Source of the DNA: an uncultured Chloroflexota bacterium
GTDB lineage: Bacteria > Chloroflexota > Anaerolineae > Aggregatilineales > Phototrophicaceae
Direction of reading: 5' to 3'
Assembly (NCBI GenBank): GCA_903904765.1
Contig: CAIVEA010000201.1
Location: 1 to 7,040 of the forward strand
Length of the DNA: 7,040 nucleotides
Both the position numbers and the translations under genes were made by a program. The notes beneath the pieces are model-generated. The model had not been told where the DNA came from. It saw nothing but the letters and a program-made list of their open reading frames with translations, and did not search any database. Numbering within the stretch: position 1 is the first letter of the stretch; every line of letters begins with the position of its first letter. This document shows, piece by piece, positions 1 to 6,497 of this stretch.

Positions 1-1
1 C

Positions 2-568
2 AACACCGTCTACTTGAGCGTGGTGGATGGACAGGGCAACGCCTGTTCGTTCATCAACAGCTTGTACTTCGGCTGGGGCAGCGGCATCGTCGCCAAAGGC
101 ACAGGGGTATTCCTGCAAAATCGCGGCGCGTGTTTCAGCCTGCAACCGGGGCATCCCAACGCCCTCGCCCCCGGCAAGCGCCCGTATCACACCATCATCC
201 CCGGCATGGCAACCCGTGATGGAGAACTGTGGTCGTGCTTCGGCGTGATGGGCGGTTTCATGCAACCGCAGGGACACTTTCAGGTCATCAGCGGTATGAT
301 TGACGACCAGTTGAACCCGCAAGAAGTCCTCAACCGCCCGCGCTTCTGCCTCGAAGAAGGCACAGAAAGCTCGGTGCTTGCGCTTGAAGAAGGCATTCCG
401 GTTGCCACCATGTCGCGGTTGGCAGAACTCGGACACCGCATCCGTCCGGTTTCCGGGCGCGGGCGCGGCGTATTTGGCGACGGTCAGATCATCCGGCGCG
501 ACCCCGAAAGCGGCGTGCTGCTGGGCGGCAGCGACCCGCGCAAAGATGGCCTCGTAGCCGCATTCTAG
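2..568 (+). CDS. Gamma-glutamyltransferase-like Ntn-hydrolase, small (catalytic) subunit; 5' end missing
   Basis: C-terminal part of a gamma-glutamyltranspeptidase (GGT) family protein, which hydrolyses or transfers gamma-glutamyl groups from glutathione and related amides and matures by self-cleavage before a catalytic Thr. The frame is open to the left edge. The segment N-T-V-Y-L-S-V-V-D aligns with the start of the E. coli GGT small subunit (T-T-H-Y-S-V-V-D), so the nucleophile Thr should be the ACC at nt 5-7 and about 187 residues of small subunit follow, close to the usual ~190. Other family marks are GTGVFLQN, the PGKRPYHT motif, the paired glycines of the oxyanion region (GVMGGFMQPQGH, GG at nt 251-256), LNRPRF, and the terminal GGSDPRKDG. 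The motif set (N-S-L-Y-F-G-x-G-S-G, MQPQGH) resembles the YwrD-like bacterial branch rather than classical periplasmic GGT. The large subunit lies off-window, so a signal peptide cannot be judged. Substrate is uncertain; cephalosporin-acylase-like activity is an alternative in this family. Confidence 0.93.
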   Translation, partial: NTVYLSVVDGQGNACSFINSLYFGWGSGIVAKGTGVFLQNRGACFSLQPGHPNALAPGKRPYHTIIPGMATRDGELWSCFGVMGGFMQPQGHFQVISGMIDDQLNPQEVLNRPRFCLEEGTESSVLALEEGIPVATMSRLAELGHRIRPVSGRGRGVFGDGQIIRRDPESGVLLGGSDPRKDGLVAAF

Positions 569-579
569 CAGAATTCGTG

Positions 580-590
580 TAAAATAGGGG
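580..590 (+). promoter_or_regulatory. Possible -10 box and Shine-Dalgarno for the LysM lipoprotein
   Basis: TAAAAT at nt 580-585 resembles a -10 hexamer and is directly followed by AGGGG (586-590). I see no convincing -35 about 17 nt upstream, where the GGT-like gene is still coding. If the -10 box is real, transcription would begin near nt 592, giving an almost leaderless message. If not, AGGGG is simply the ribosome binding site on a longer transcript from the upstream gene, and it favours the second ATG at 595. Confidence 0.3.
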
Positions 591-591
591 A

Positions 592-969
592 ATGATGAAC
601 CGCAAGCACCTCGTCCTGTTCCTCATTCCCCTGCTGCTGGCTGCCGGCTGCAATCTGCGCTTCAGCCGCGCCACACCTACCCCGCCCGTATCGGTGCTGG
701 CAACACCCGAATTTGGCTACTTCCCGCCCGCCGATGGTGGCAACGGCACGGTTGACCCGAACGCACCTGCCGTCAATCCGGCCTGCTCCGCCACCCCGCC
801 CACATGGGTCGCCTACACCGTTGTCGCAGGCGATACGCTCGGCTTACTCGCCATGCAAACCGATAGCAGCGTAGAGGAGATCGTGGCGGGGAACTGCCTC
901 GACAGCGCCGATAGCATCTACATTGACCAGACGCTCTACCTGCCCAAAACTCCGGTTGTCTCGCCATGA
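592..969 (+). CDS. Small LysM-domain lipoprotein
   Basis: Predicted 125-residue exported lipoprotein with one LysM domain, a fold that binds N-acetylglucosamine-containing polymers such as peptidoglycan. Residues 1-20 form a lipoprotein signal: a basic start (N-R-K-H), a hydrophobic core, and LLLAAGC with Cys20 as the lipidated residue. The -3 position is Ala rather than the commoner Leu. Residues 28-70 are a Pro/Thr/Ala/Gly-rich linker. LysM covers about residues 74-118 (YTVVAGDTLGLLA, then NCL and IYIDQTLYLP). Cys65 and Cys102 could form a disulfide. Two ATG codons are adjacent. AGGGG at nt 586-590 sits 1 nt before the first and 4 nt before the second (nt 595), so initiation at 595 is at least as likely. 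The gene lies 23 nt after the GGT-like stop and overlaps the next gene by 4 nt, suggesting co-transcription. Its specific role is unknown; it has no visible catalytic domain. Confidence 0.85.
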   Translation: MMNRKHLVLFLIPLLLAAGCNLRFSRATPTPPVSVLATPEFGYFPPADGGNGTVDPNAPAVNPACSATPPTWVAYTVVAGDTLGLLAMQTDSSVEEIVAGNCLDSADSIYIDQTLYLPKTPVVSP

Positions 970-1253
970 CCCGACCCCGCCAGCGTATCGTGGTGTGCAG
1001 GGGGCAGTACTGCAACCTCAGCCGCCGCGCCGATGCCATTCTGAAGGCGCTCGAACCGTTGCTGGATGCCGCTAATGGTGATGACTATCCGAAGCCAGTC
1101 AAACTCGAAATCGCCAACTGTTTGAGTCATTGTGGCGCTGGTCCCAATCTCATCATCTATCCGCAGGGGGTGGTCTGCCATCAGGTGCAGCCCGCCGACT
1201 TGCCCAACCTGCTCGAAACGCATCTCCTCAAATCCGATGACTCACCTTCATAG
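966..1253 (+). CDS. Thioredoxin-like [2Fe-2S] ferredoxin
   Basis: 95-residue soluble protein of the thioredoxin-like 2Fe-2S ferredoxin family, related to the NuoE / HoxE-type cluster domain; such proteins carry one electron. The ligand pattern is clear: Cys11-x4-Cys16 near the N terminus and Cys52-x3-Cys56, followed by the family segment GAGPNLIIYPQGV (residues 57-69) and a short C-terminal helix. A fifth Cys (71) is not expected to be a ligand. The ATG overlaps the stop of the LysM lipoprotein gene as ATGA, and I see no good Shine-Dalgarno of its own, so translation is probably coupled to the upstream gene. The 3' end overlaps the stop of the convergent ThDP-enzyme gene by 6 nt. No partner oxidoreductase is visible in the window, so its electron donor and acceptor are unknown. 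Confidence 0.88.
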   Translation: MTRPRQRIVVCRGQYCNLSRRADAILKALEPLLDAANGDDYPKPVKLEIANCLSHCGAGPNLIIYPQGVVCHQVQPADLPNLLETHLLKSDDSPS

Positions 1254-2879
1254 AATATAGGCCATGTTCGGCGCAGTTTTCGCCAGCCCTTTCGGATCAA
1301 GCATCACATTCACGCAGGCCGGCTTACGGCTGGTAAACGCCCGTTCCAGCGCCGGACGGATCTGCTCCGGTTGCTCGACATACTCCCCGTAGCCGCCCAG
1401 CGCCTCCACCACTTTGTCATAGCGTGTAGGCGCAAGCGAAGTTGCCACCGCCCGATCTTCCCCGATCATCTGCTGCTGAATCACGCGGATATTGCCCCAT
1501 CCCGCATCATTCCCCACAATGCTCACAATCGGCAACCCGAAGCGCACCGCCGTATCGAACTCGAACCCGTTCAGCCCGAACGCGCCATCCCCGTTGATGA
1601 CCAGCACCCGTTTATCGGGGTACAAGTGTTGTGCCGCAATCGCAAACGGCACCCCCACCCCCAAGCACCCCAGCGGCCCCGGATCCATCCATTGCCCCGG
1701 CAGGGTGACATCCATCACCCGCGCACAGGCCGTCACGATGTCCCCACCATCCCCGATCACGATGGTGTTCTCATCCACAAAGGCATTCAGTTCCGCGCCG
1801 AACCGGAAATGATTCACCGGACTATCCGCCAGAGTCGTCCACTGCTGCTGTTCGGCCTCTTTTTTCGCCTCAATCGCCTGCACTCGCGTCAGCCATTCAT
1901 CATAGCGGATACCCTGCAACCCCTCCGCCAGTGCTTCCAGCACCAACCGTGCATCGGCGGTCAGCGCCACATCTGCGCGGCGATTACGGTGCAGTTCACG
2001 CGGGTCGCTTTCCACCTGAATCAGCTTTGCCGACGGATTCCAACCATCCTGTCCGTACTTCAGCCGGAAATCAAGCGGTGTTCCTAGCAGGATGACCACA
2101 TCCGCCTCGCGCAATGCCGCGCTCCGTGCCGATTTGAAGCAGTTTGGATGCGTCATGGGCAGCGTACCGCGCCCCGCGCCATTCGTGAACACCGGTATTC
2201 CGGTCTGCTCGGTCAATTCACGCAACGCCGTGTGCGCCGCATCCCAGTACACCTGCGTCCCTGCGATCAGCACCGGCTTACTCGCCCCGCGCAGCAGTTC
2301 AAACAGCGCCGCCACATCCCCCGCTTGCGGCTCTTGCGGCACAAGGGTGACTCGTTCTGGAATTTCAGGCGGCTCAACCGCGTTGAACAACACATCGAAT
2401 GGAATCTCCACGAACACCGGCCCCGGACGGCCACTCAGCGCCGCATGATACGCCTCGTGCATCAGCGCCGGAATGCTGGCAGTATCGGTAATCGTGAAGC
2501 TGGCTTTAGTGATGTCCTGAAACATCGCAAGTTGTGGCATCTCTTGCAACGCCCCCATGCCCTTCGTTTTGAGGGGTGCTGCCCCACCGATCAAAATCAG
2601 CGGACTGCGTGCTTCGTAGGCATTCGCCACGCCCGTCACCGCGTCCGTCACGCCCGGCCCAGCCGTCACCACCGCCACGCCCACGTTGCGCGTCAGCCGC
2701 GCATGAGCATCCGCCGCATGTGCCGCCGCCTGCTCATGCCGGAAATCAATCACCTTGATCGCATTATTCAAGCAACCGTCATAAATGCCCATCACATGCC
2801 CGCCACACAGGGTATACAGCGTATTCACCCCTTGCGCCGCCAGCGAACGGGCAACCAGTTCACCACCCAGAGCGTACAT
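1248..2879 (-). CDS. ThDP-dependent acetolactate-synthase-like enzyme (IlvG / 2-hydroxyacyl-CoA lyase 2-like)
   Basis: 543-residue thiamine-diphosphate enzyme of the acetolactate synthase superfamily, full length with the usual three domains: N-terminal PYR domain (about 1-165), central domain (about 190-320), C-terminal PP domain (about 360-530). The cofactor-activating Glu is Glu49 in RHEQAAAHAADA. The Mg/ThDP motif starts with GDG at 430-432 and closes with ND at 457-458. Long stretches (GGHVMGIYDGC, VTAGPGVTDAV, WMDPGPLGCLGVG, GDGAFGLNGFEFDT) recall mycobacterial IlvG, while VGNDAGW recalls human ILVBL/HACL2. It may therefore make 2-acetolactate from pyruvate, or cleave or join 2-hydroxyacyl-CoA; the sequence does not decide. 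No small regulatory subunit (IlvN) gene is nearby. ATG 2879 is supported by TAGGAG, which overlaps the stop of the upstream dehydratase gene. The two genes are only 6 nt apart and surely form an operon. Confidence 0.9.
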   Translation of the reverse strand: MYALGGELVARSLAAQGVNTLYTLCGGHVMGIYDGCLNNAIKVIDFRHEQAAAHAADAHARLTRNVGVAVVTAGPGVTDAVTGVANAYEARSPLILIGGAAPLKTKGMGALQEMPQLAMFQDITKASFTITDTASIPALMHEAYHAALSGRPGPVFVEIPFDVLFNAVEPPEIPERVTLVPQEPQAGDVAALFELLRGASKPVLIAGTQVYWDAAHTALRELTEQTGIPVFTNGAGRGTLPMTHPNCFKSARSAALREADVVILLGTPLDFRLKYGQDGWNPSAKLIQVESDPRELHRNRRADVALTADARLVLEALAEGLQGIRYDEWLTRVQAIEAKKEAEQQQWTTLADSPVNHFRFGAELNAFVDENTIVIGDGGDIVTACARVMDVTLPGQWMDPGPLGCLGVGVPFAIAAQHLYPDKRVLVINGDGAFGLNGFEFDTAVRFGLPIVSIVGNDAGWGNIRVIQQQMIGEDRAVATSLAPTRYDKVVEALGGYGEYVEQPEQIRPALERAFTSRKPACVNVMLDPKGLAKTAPNMAYIL

Positions 2880-2882
2880 TCT

Positions 2883-2888
2883 CTCCTA
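2883..2888 (-). promoter_or_regulatory. Ribosome binding site of the ThDP-enzyme gene, overlapping the dehydratase stop
   Basis: On the minus strand TAGGAG contains both the TAG stop of the dehydratase (2888-2886) and the AGGAG core (2887-2883), three bases before ATG 2879. A ribosome ending on the dehydratase sits on this site, the usual arrangement for translational coupling and matched production of two enzymes. Confidence 0.75.
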
Positions 2889-4895
2889 CCTCTCCGTTTC
2901 GGCTTGCAAGGCGTTCAGCCCCGCCTTCAGCACCGTGATAATCCTGTCCACATCATACACGCACCCCGCCCATGTGCCGCCGCTGGCCTCTTGCAGCGCC
3001 GCCCACAGGCGCGTATCGTCCGGCAGACGCGGGTGCTGATGCAAATCAGGGTGCAGCTCACGGGAGTCCAAAAGCGCCTGCGCCTCGCCTGCCGTCAACG
3101 CACCGTCCGCCGTGCCAACCAACCGGATCGTCCCCTCAAGCTGGTGGCGATCAAGAATCACCTCAATCCAGTCGCCATCCCGCACTTTGCCAATTGCACC
3201 GCCCGCCAGCGCCTCCGGCCCGATATGCCCGATGCAAGCACCCGTCGAAAAGCCGGAGAAGCGCCCATCAGTCAGCAGCGTGACCTGCTTCCCCCAGTCC
3301 AGATATTTGAGTGCAGACGTGATTTGCGCGGTTTCCACCATGCCCGTCCCCTGCGGTCCGATCCCGATCAGCACCATAATATCGCCCGGTTGCACTGGCG
3401 GTTGCGTCTGCCCCTTCACCGCCTGTATCGCCGCCCGTTCGGATGTAAACACCCGCGCCCGCCCCCGCTGGCGGTACACCCCATCCGAGTCAATCACCGA
3501 CGGGTCAATCGCGGTGGCCTTCACCACCGAACCCTGCGGCGCGAGATTGCCCACCGGAAAAATCACCGTGCTGGTCAGTCCGGCAGCGTGGGCGCGGTCT
3601 GCGTCCATAATCACCTCGTCCGCCGCCACACCATCCTGTTCCAGCAGCAGCGCCCGAGCCGCCAGCCGCCGTTCGCTCCCCTCCCACCAGTCCAGCACTG
3701 CACCCAGCCTTTCGCCGCTGGCCGTCAACACATCGGTATGCAGCAGTCCCATGCGCCGCAGGTGCAGCATCACCTCCGGCACGCCTCCCGCCATATACAC
3801 CTGCACCGTGCGAAAATTGCGCGGGCCGTTCGGCAGCGAATCCACCAGACGCGGCGTACTGCGATTCACGCGCTGCCAGTCGCTTACCGTAGGCGGACGC
3901 AACCCCGCCGCCAGCGCGATAGCTGGAATGTGCAGCAGCAAATTAGTCGAGCCACCGAACGCGGCATGCACCATCATGGCATTTTCCAGCGATTCGGCTG
4001 TGAACAAATCCGCCAACCGCCGCCCATCATCCTTCAGTCGCAGCAGCGCCAGCGCCGAACGCCGCGCCATATCCAGCCAGATCGGCTCACCGGAGGGGCA
4101 GAGGGCACTGTGTGGCAGCGTCAGGCCGAAGCCTTCCGCCACAACCTGCGATGTGGCCGCCGTCCCCAAAAACTGACACCCGCCGCCGCTAGACCCGCAA
4201 GCACGGCAGCCCATTTCCGCCGCGTAGTCCAGCGTAATCACACCCTGCGTGTAGCGTGCGCCGATGGTCTGCACCATCCCAGCGTCCTCGGCATCTTCGT
4301 CCGGCAGCGTCACTCCGCCGGGAATCATCAAACCGGGTATATCGCTACACCCCGCCAGTGCCAGCATCATCGCAGGCAGCCCTTTGTCGCAGGTCGCCAC
4401 CCCGATCACTGCATCCCGCGTGGGCAACGATCGAATCTGCCGCCGGATGACGATGGCCGCATCGTTGCGGTAGGGCAAGCTGTCCATCATACCGTCCGTA
4501 CCCTGCGAACGCCCATCACATGGGTCGGTGCAATAGGCGGCGAACGGCACAGCACCCTGCGCCCGCAGCGTTTCCGCTGCCTCGCGCACCAGCAGGTTCA
4601 CCTCCCAGTGTCCGGTGTGATAGCCCAGCGCCACCGGACGACCATCGTCCGCCCGCAGCCCGCCGTGCGTACTCACGATCACCACTTGCTGGCGATTCAC
4701 TTCTTCAGGATTCCAACCCATCGCCACATTCTGCGTCAGACCGAACAGATTACCACTCGGTTCATTCAACAGCATATCGGCAGTCAGCGGCAAACGCCCC
4801 TGCGCCCCCTGCCCTTTGGTTCGCGTCCCTCGCACCCCCACGCCGTCCCCCAGAATCGCGCCTACCACAGGGCGATTGCTATCCCCATTTGCCAT
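2886..4895 (-). CDS. IlvD/Edd-family dehydratase, YjhG/YagF (D-xylonate dehydratase) type
   Basis: About 669-residue Fe-S dehydratase, removing water from a 2,3-dihydroxy acid to give a 2-keto-3-deoxy acid. It follows E. coli YjhG/YagF (D-xylonate dehydratase, ~655 aa) along its whole length: [99 protein letters not shown]-like segment, [31 protein letters not shown], and a C-terminal [12 protein letters not shown]. Probable cluster cysteines, numbering from the GTG at 4922, are Cys135, Cys178 (in CDKG) and Cys249. True dihydroxyacid dehydratases (IlvD, ~560 aa) lack several of these segments, so branched-chain synthesis is less likely. An upstream in-frame GTG (4922) would add nine residues, but ATG 4895 has GAGGG six bases ahead and suits the family length better. 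First gene of the operon with the ThDP enzyme. The sugar-acid substrate is inferred, not proven. Confidence 0.93.
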   Translation of the reverse strand: MANGDSNRPVVGAILGDGVGVRGTRTKGQGAQGRLPLTADMLLNEPSGNLFGLTQNVAMGWNPEEVNRQQVVIVSTHGGLRADDGRPVALGYHTGHWEVNLLVREAAETLRAQGAVPFAAYCTDPCDGRSQGTDGMMDSLPYRNDAAIVIRRQIRSLPTRDAVIGVATCDKGLPAMMLALAGCSDIPGLMIPGGVTLPDEDAEDAGMVQTIGARYTQGVITLDYAAEMGCRACGSSGGGCQFLGTAATSQVVAEGFGLTLPHSALCPSGEPIWLDMARRSALALLRLKDDGRRLADLFTAESLENAMMVHAAFGGSTNLLLHIPAIALAAGLRPPTVSDWQRVNRSTPRLVDSLPNGPRNFRTVQVYMAGGVPEVMLHLRRMGLLHTDVLTASGERLGAVLDWWEGSERRLAARALLLEQDGVAADEVIMDADRAHAAGLTSTVIFPVGNLAPQGSVVKATAIDPSVIDSDGVYRQRGRARVFTSERAAIQAVKGQTQPPVQPGDIMVLIGIGPQGTGMVETAQITSALKYLDWGKQVTLLTDGRFSGFSTGACIGHIGPEALAGGAIGKVRDGDWIEVILDRHQLEGTIRLVGTADGALTAGEAQALLDSRELHPDLHQHPRLPDDTRLWAALQEASGGTWAGCVYDVDRIITVLKAGLNALQAETER

Positions 4896-4901
4896 GCTCA
4901 A

Positions 4902-4906
4902 CCCTC
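4902..4906 (-). promoter_or_regulatory. Shine-Dalgarno that selects ATG 4895 for the dehydratase
   Basis: GAGGG on the minus strand ends six bases before ATG 4895. The alternative GTG at 4922 has no comparable purine-rich site and would lie only about five bases from the transcription start implied by the -10 box at 4939-4934. Confidence 0.6.
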
Positions 4907-4933
4907 GATTCGCCGCCGTCACTTCATCTGCTG

Positions 4934-4939
4934 AGTATA
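4934..4939 (-). promoter_or_regulatory. Probable -10 box of the dehydratase/ThDP-enzyme operon
   Basis: TATACT on the minus strand, close to the sigma-70 consensus. Transcription would start near nt 4927 and leave a ~32-nt leader containing the GAGGG site before ATG 4895. I do not see a good -35 hexamer at 16-18 nt spacing, so the promoter may be activator-dependent or weak. Confidence 0.4.
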
Positions 4940-4999
4940 CCGTTCATAACGACTATCTGCGCCGCCCGCCTGCGAATACAACGCTGTCTCTCATGTGGC

Positions 5000-5010
5000 T
5001 ATGATACAAT
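5000..5010 (+). promoter_or_regulatory. Possible -10 region of the amylase gene
   Basis: TATGAT (5000-5005) and the overlapping TACAAT (5005-5010) both resemble -10 hexamers. A convincing -35 is not apparent about 17 nt upstream. Transcription from here would give a leader of about 62-67 nt before ATG 5079, containing the direct repeat at 5022-5057. Confidence 0.35.
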
Positions 5011-5021
5011 CCAGTACACAG

Positions 5022-5057
5022 ATCAGCGGTTTATCGTAACCTGTAATTCAGCGATTT
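5022..5057 (+). repeat. Short direct repeat in the amylase leader, possible operator
   Basis: ATCAGCGGTTT (5022-5032) and TTCAGCGATTT (5047-5057) match at 9 of 11 bases with a 25-bp period, about two and a half helical turns. Their position just downstream of the putative -10 boxes would suit a repressor. They are flanked by GATCA (5021-5025) and TGATC (5058-5062), which are inverted. Chance cannot be excluded for repeats this short. Confidence 0.25.
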
Positions 5058-5068
5058 TGATCGGGATG

Positions 5069-5073
5069 AGGAG
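5069..5073 (+). promoter_or_regulatory. Strong Shine-Dalgarno of the amylase gene
   Basis: AGGAG, inside the longer purine run GAGGAGAG (5068-5075), lies five bases before ATG 5079. It fixes the start at the codon that begins a complete signal peptide. Confidence 0.8.
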
Positions 5074-5078
5074 AGATT

Positions 5079-6497
5079 ATGATCCGCAGACTAAGCCTGC
5101 TGGTACTCGTATGCTTGCTCGGAACGATGAGCGTGTCCGCGCAGGATTCGCAAAACCCGATGACCGGAACTGAGGGGCTTCCTTGGTGGAATGATCGCGT
5201 TTTCTATCAACTATTCGTGCGCTCGTTCTTCGATAGCGACGGTAACTTCAGCGGCGATTTTCAGGGTATCATCCAAAAACTCGACTACTTGAATGATGGC
5301 GACCCAAACACCACCACCGATCTCGGCATCACGGGACTATGGCTCATGCCCATCTTCGAGGGGCCAACCTATCACGGTTACGCCGTCACCGATTACAACA
5401 CCGTCGAGTCCGATTACGGCACGAACGACGACTTCAAAGCCCTAGTCGCCGCCGCCCACGAGCGCGGAATAGCCGTCATCATTGACATGGTAGCGAACCA
5501 CACCTCCACCGAGCACACGTGGTTTCAAGAGTCGCAAACAGCGGGTTCAGCCAAAAACCAGTGGTATCGCTGGAGCACCGTCAACCCCGCCCAGATCGGC
5601 CCTTGGGGACAGGCCGTGTGGCATTCACGCGGCAATCGCTACTACTACGCCGTATTCGATGGCAGCATCCCTGATTTGAACCTGCGTAATCCGGCAGTCA
5701 CACAGGCTGTTTTCGATTTCACGCGCTTCTGGCTGGAAGATATGGGCGTGGATGGCTTGCGGTTGGACGGCGCACGTTACTACGTCGAGGACAAGAACAA
5801 GCTCGCCAGTTCCGCTGGCAACCTGACATGGCTCACCCGCTACTATGACTACATCCGGTCGGTAAAACCGGACTCGTTCACGATTGGCGAAGTGTGGACA
5901 GGCACGCCAGAAGTGAAGCTCTACGTCCCCGGTGCGCTGGACACAGCCTTCAACTTCGACCTGCAAACTGCGCTGGTGGATGGCCTCCGCAGCGGACAGG
6001 CTAACACCATCGCCTCCGCACAAAATGCCGCCACTCGCAGTTTCCCGCCGGGACAGTACGGCGTATTCCTTGCCAACCACGATCAAGACCGCTTGATGTC
6101 GCAGTTGAACGGCAACCTTGAACAGGCGAAAGTGGCAGCGGGACTGCTGCTCACCAACCCCGGCATCCCGTTCATCTACTACGGCGAAGAAATTGGCATG
6201 ACGGGCAAACGCCAGCGCGACGATGGTTGCCGCCGCACCGCTTTCCAGTGGACGAGCGAACACATCGTCCTGCCCTACGACAGCGGCCAGAACTGCGGCA
6301 CGAACGAATCCACAGCCAGTGTGGAAACCGAAACGGGCGATCCGGCCTCGTTACTTTCCACCTACCGCGACCTGATTCGCGTGCGGGCGGTCTCGCCTGC
6401 GCTGCGGGTGGGCAGCTTTGACCGCCTCTCTGCCGAATCGCGCCGCGGATCAGTGCTGACCGGCGCAGCCGGCAGCGCCCGCGGGGTCCGAGCTTAG
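5079..6497 (+). CDS. Secreted GH13 alpha-amylase/alpha-glucosidase, C-terminal domain missing
   Basis: 472-residue glycoside hydrolase family 13 protein that should cleave alpha-glucosidic bonds of starch-type oligosaccharides outside the cytoplasm. Residues 1-21 are a signal peptide (MIRR, hydrophobic core, V-S-A then QDS). The (beta/alpha)8 barrel starts at WWNDRVFYQLFVRSF. The four conserved regions are intact: DMVANHTS (136-143), GLRLDGARY with nucleophile Asp230, TIGEVWTG with acid/base Glu271, and FLANHDQDR with Asp335. The style (KLDYLNDGDPNTTTDLGI, DYGTNDDFKALV) resembles GH13_36-like amylases. Homology fades after ALRVGSFDRLSAES (about residue 454, nt 6440). The last ~18 residues are Gly/Ala/Arg-rich, unlike domain C, which should add roughly 60-80 residues. 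The stop overlaps the stop of the convergent transporter gene. Either the gene is truncated by a rearrangement, or the assembly joins two genomes here. The catalytic domain call is firm; whether this exact product exists is doubtful. Confidence 0.92.
   Translation: MIRRLSLLVLVCLLGTMSVSAQDSQNPMTGTEGLPWWNDRVFYQLFVRSFFDSDGNFSGDFQGIIQKLDYLNDGDPNTTTDLGITGLWLMPIFEGPTYHGYAVTDYNTVESDYGTNDDFKALVAAAHERGIAVIIDMVANHTSTEHTWFQESQTAGSAKNQWYRWSTVNPAQIGPWGQAVWHSRGNRYYYAVFDGSIPDLNLRNPAVTQAVFDFTRFWLEDMGVDGLRLDGARYYVEDKNKLASSAGNLTWLTRYYDYIRSVKPDSFTIGEVWTGTPEVKLYVPGALDTAFNFDLQTALVDGLRSGQANTIASAQNAATRSFPPGQYGVFLANHDQDRLMSQLNGNLEQAKVAAGLLLTNPGIPFIYYGEEIGMTGKRQRDDGCRRTAFQWTSEHIVLPYDSGQNCGTNESTASVETETGDPASLLSTYRDLIRVRAVSPALRVGSFDRLSAESRRGSVLTGAAGSARGVRA
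6462..6479. repeat. GC-rich near-perfect palindrome beside the converging stops
   Basis: The halves ggcgcagcc and ggcagcgcc form an 18-bp palindrome broken only by an A/A pair on each side of a GCCGGC core. It lies just past the transporter stop (minus strand) and within the odd tail of the amylase frame. It could form a stem as part of a transporter terminator, but there is no T-run on either side, so a classical intrinsic terminator is not supported. Confidence 0.3.

Larger units (their letters stand above)
4896..5078. promoter_or_regulatory. Divergent intergenic region between dehydratase operon and amylase
   Basis: This 183-nt AT-richer gap separates two outward-facing genes and is the only real intergenic space in the window. 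It holds a -10-like box on each strand and a direct repeat in the amylase leader. Shared control of both units is possible but inferred. I see no small gene, RNA gene or clear terminator here. Confidence 0.6.

Noticed and set aside
1371..2087. Plus-strand open frame opposite the ThDP enzyme
   Set aside because: The composition is His/Arg/Pro-rich and unlike a real protein, and it is fully covered by the conserved minus-strand gene.
2886..4895. Dehydratase as biosynthetic IlvD (dihydroxyacid dehydratase)
   Set aside because: The length and end-to-end motifs match YjhG/YagF rather than the shorter IlvD. Shared signatures such as CDKG and TDGRFSG belong to the whole superfamily.
4896..4922. GTG at 4922 as the dehydratase start
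   Set aside because: It lacks a Shine-Dalgarno, lies almost on the implied transcription start, and would lengthen an N terminus that is already longer than in YjhG. ATG 4895 with GAGGG is preferred.
2148..4934. Very long plus-strand open frame (928 codons) antisense to the dehydratase and ThDP-enzyme genes
   Set aside because: Its translation is rich in Arg, His, Pro and Gln with no domain, and it lies opposite two clearly conserved enzymes. GC-biased codons in the real genes suppress stops in this frame.
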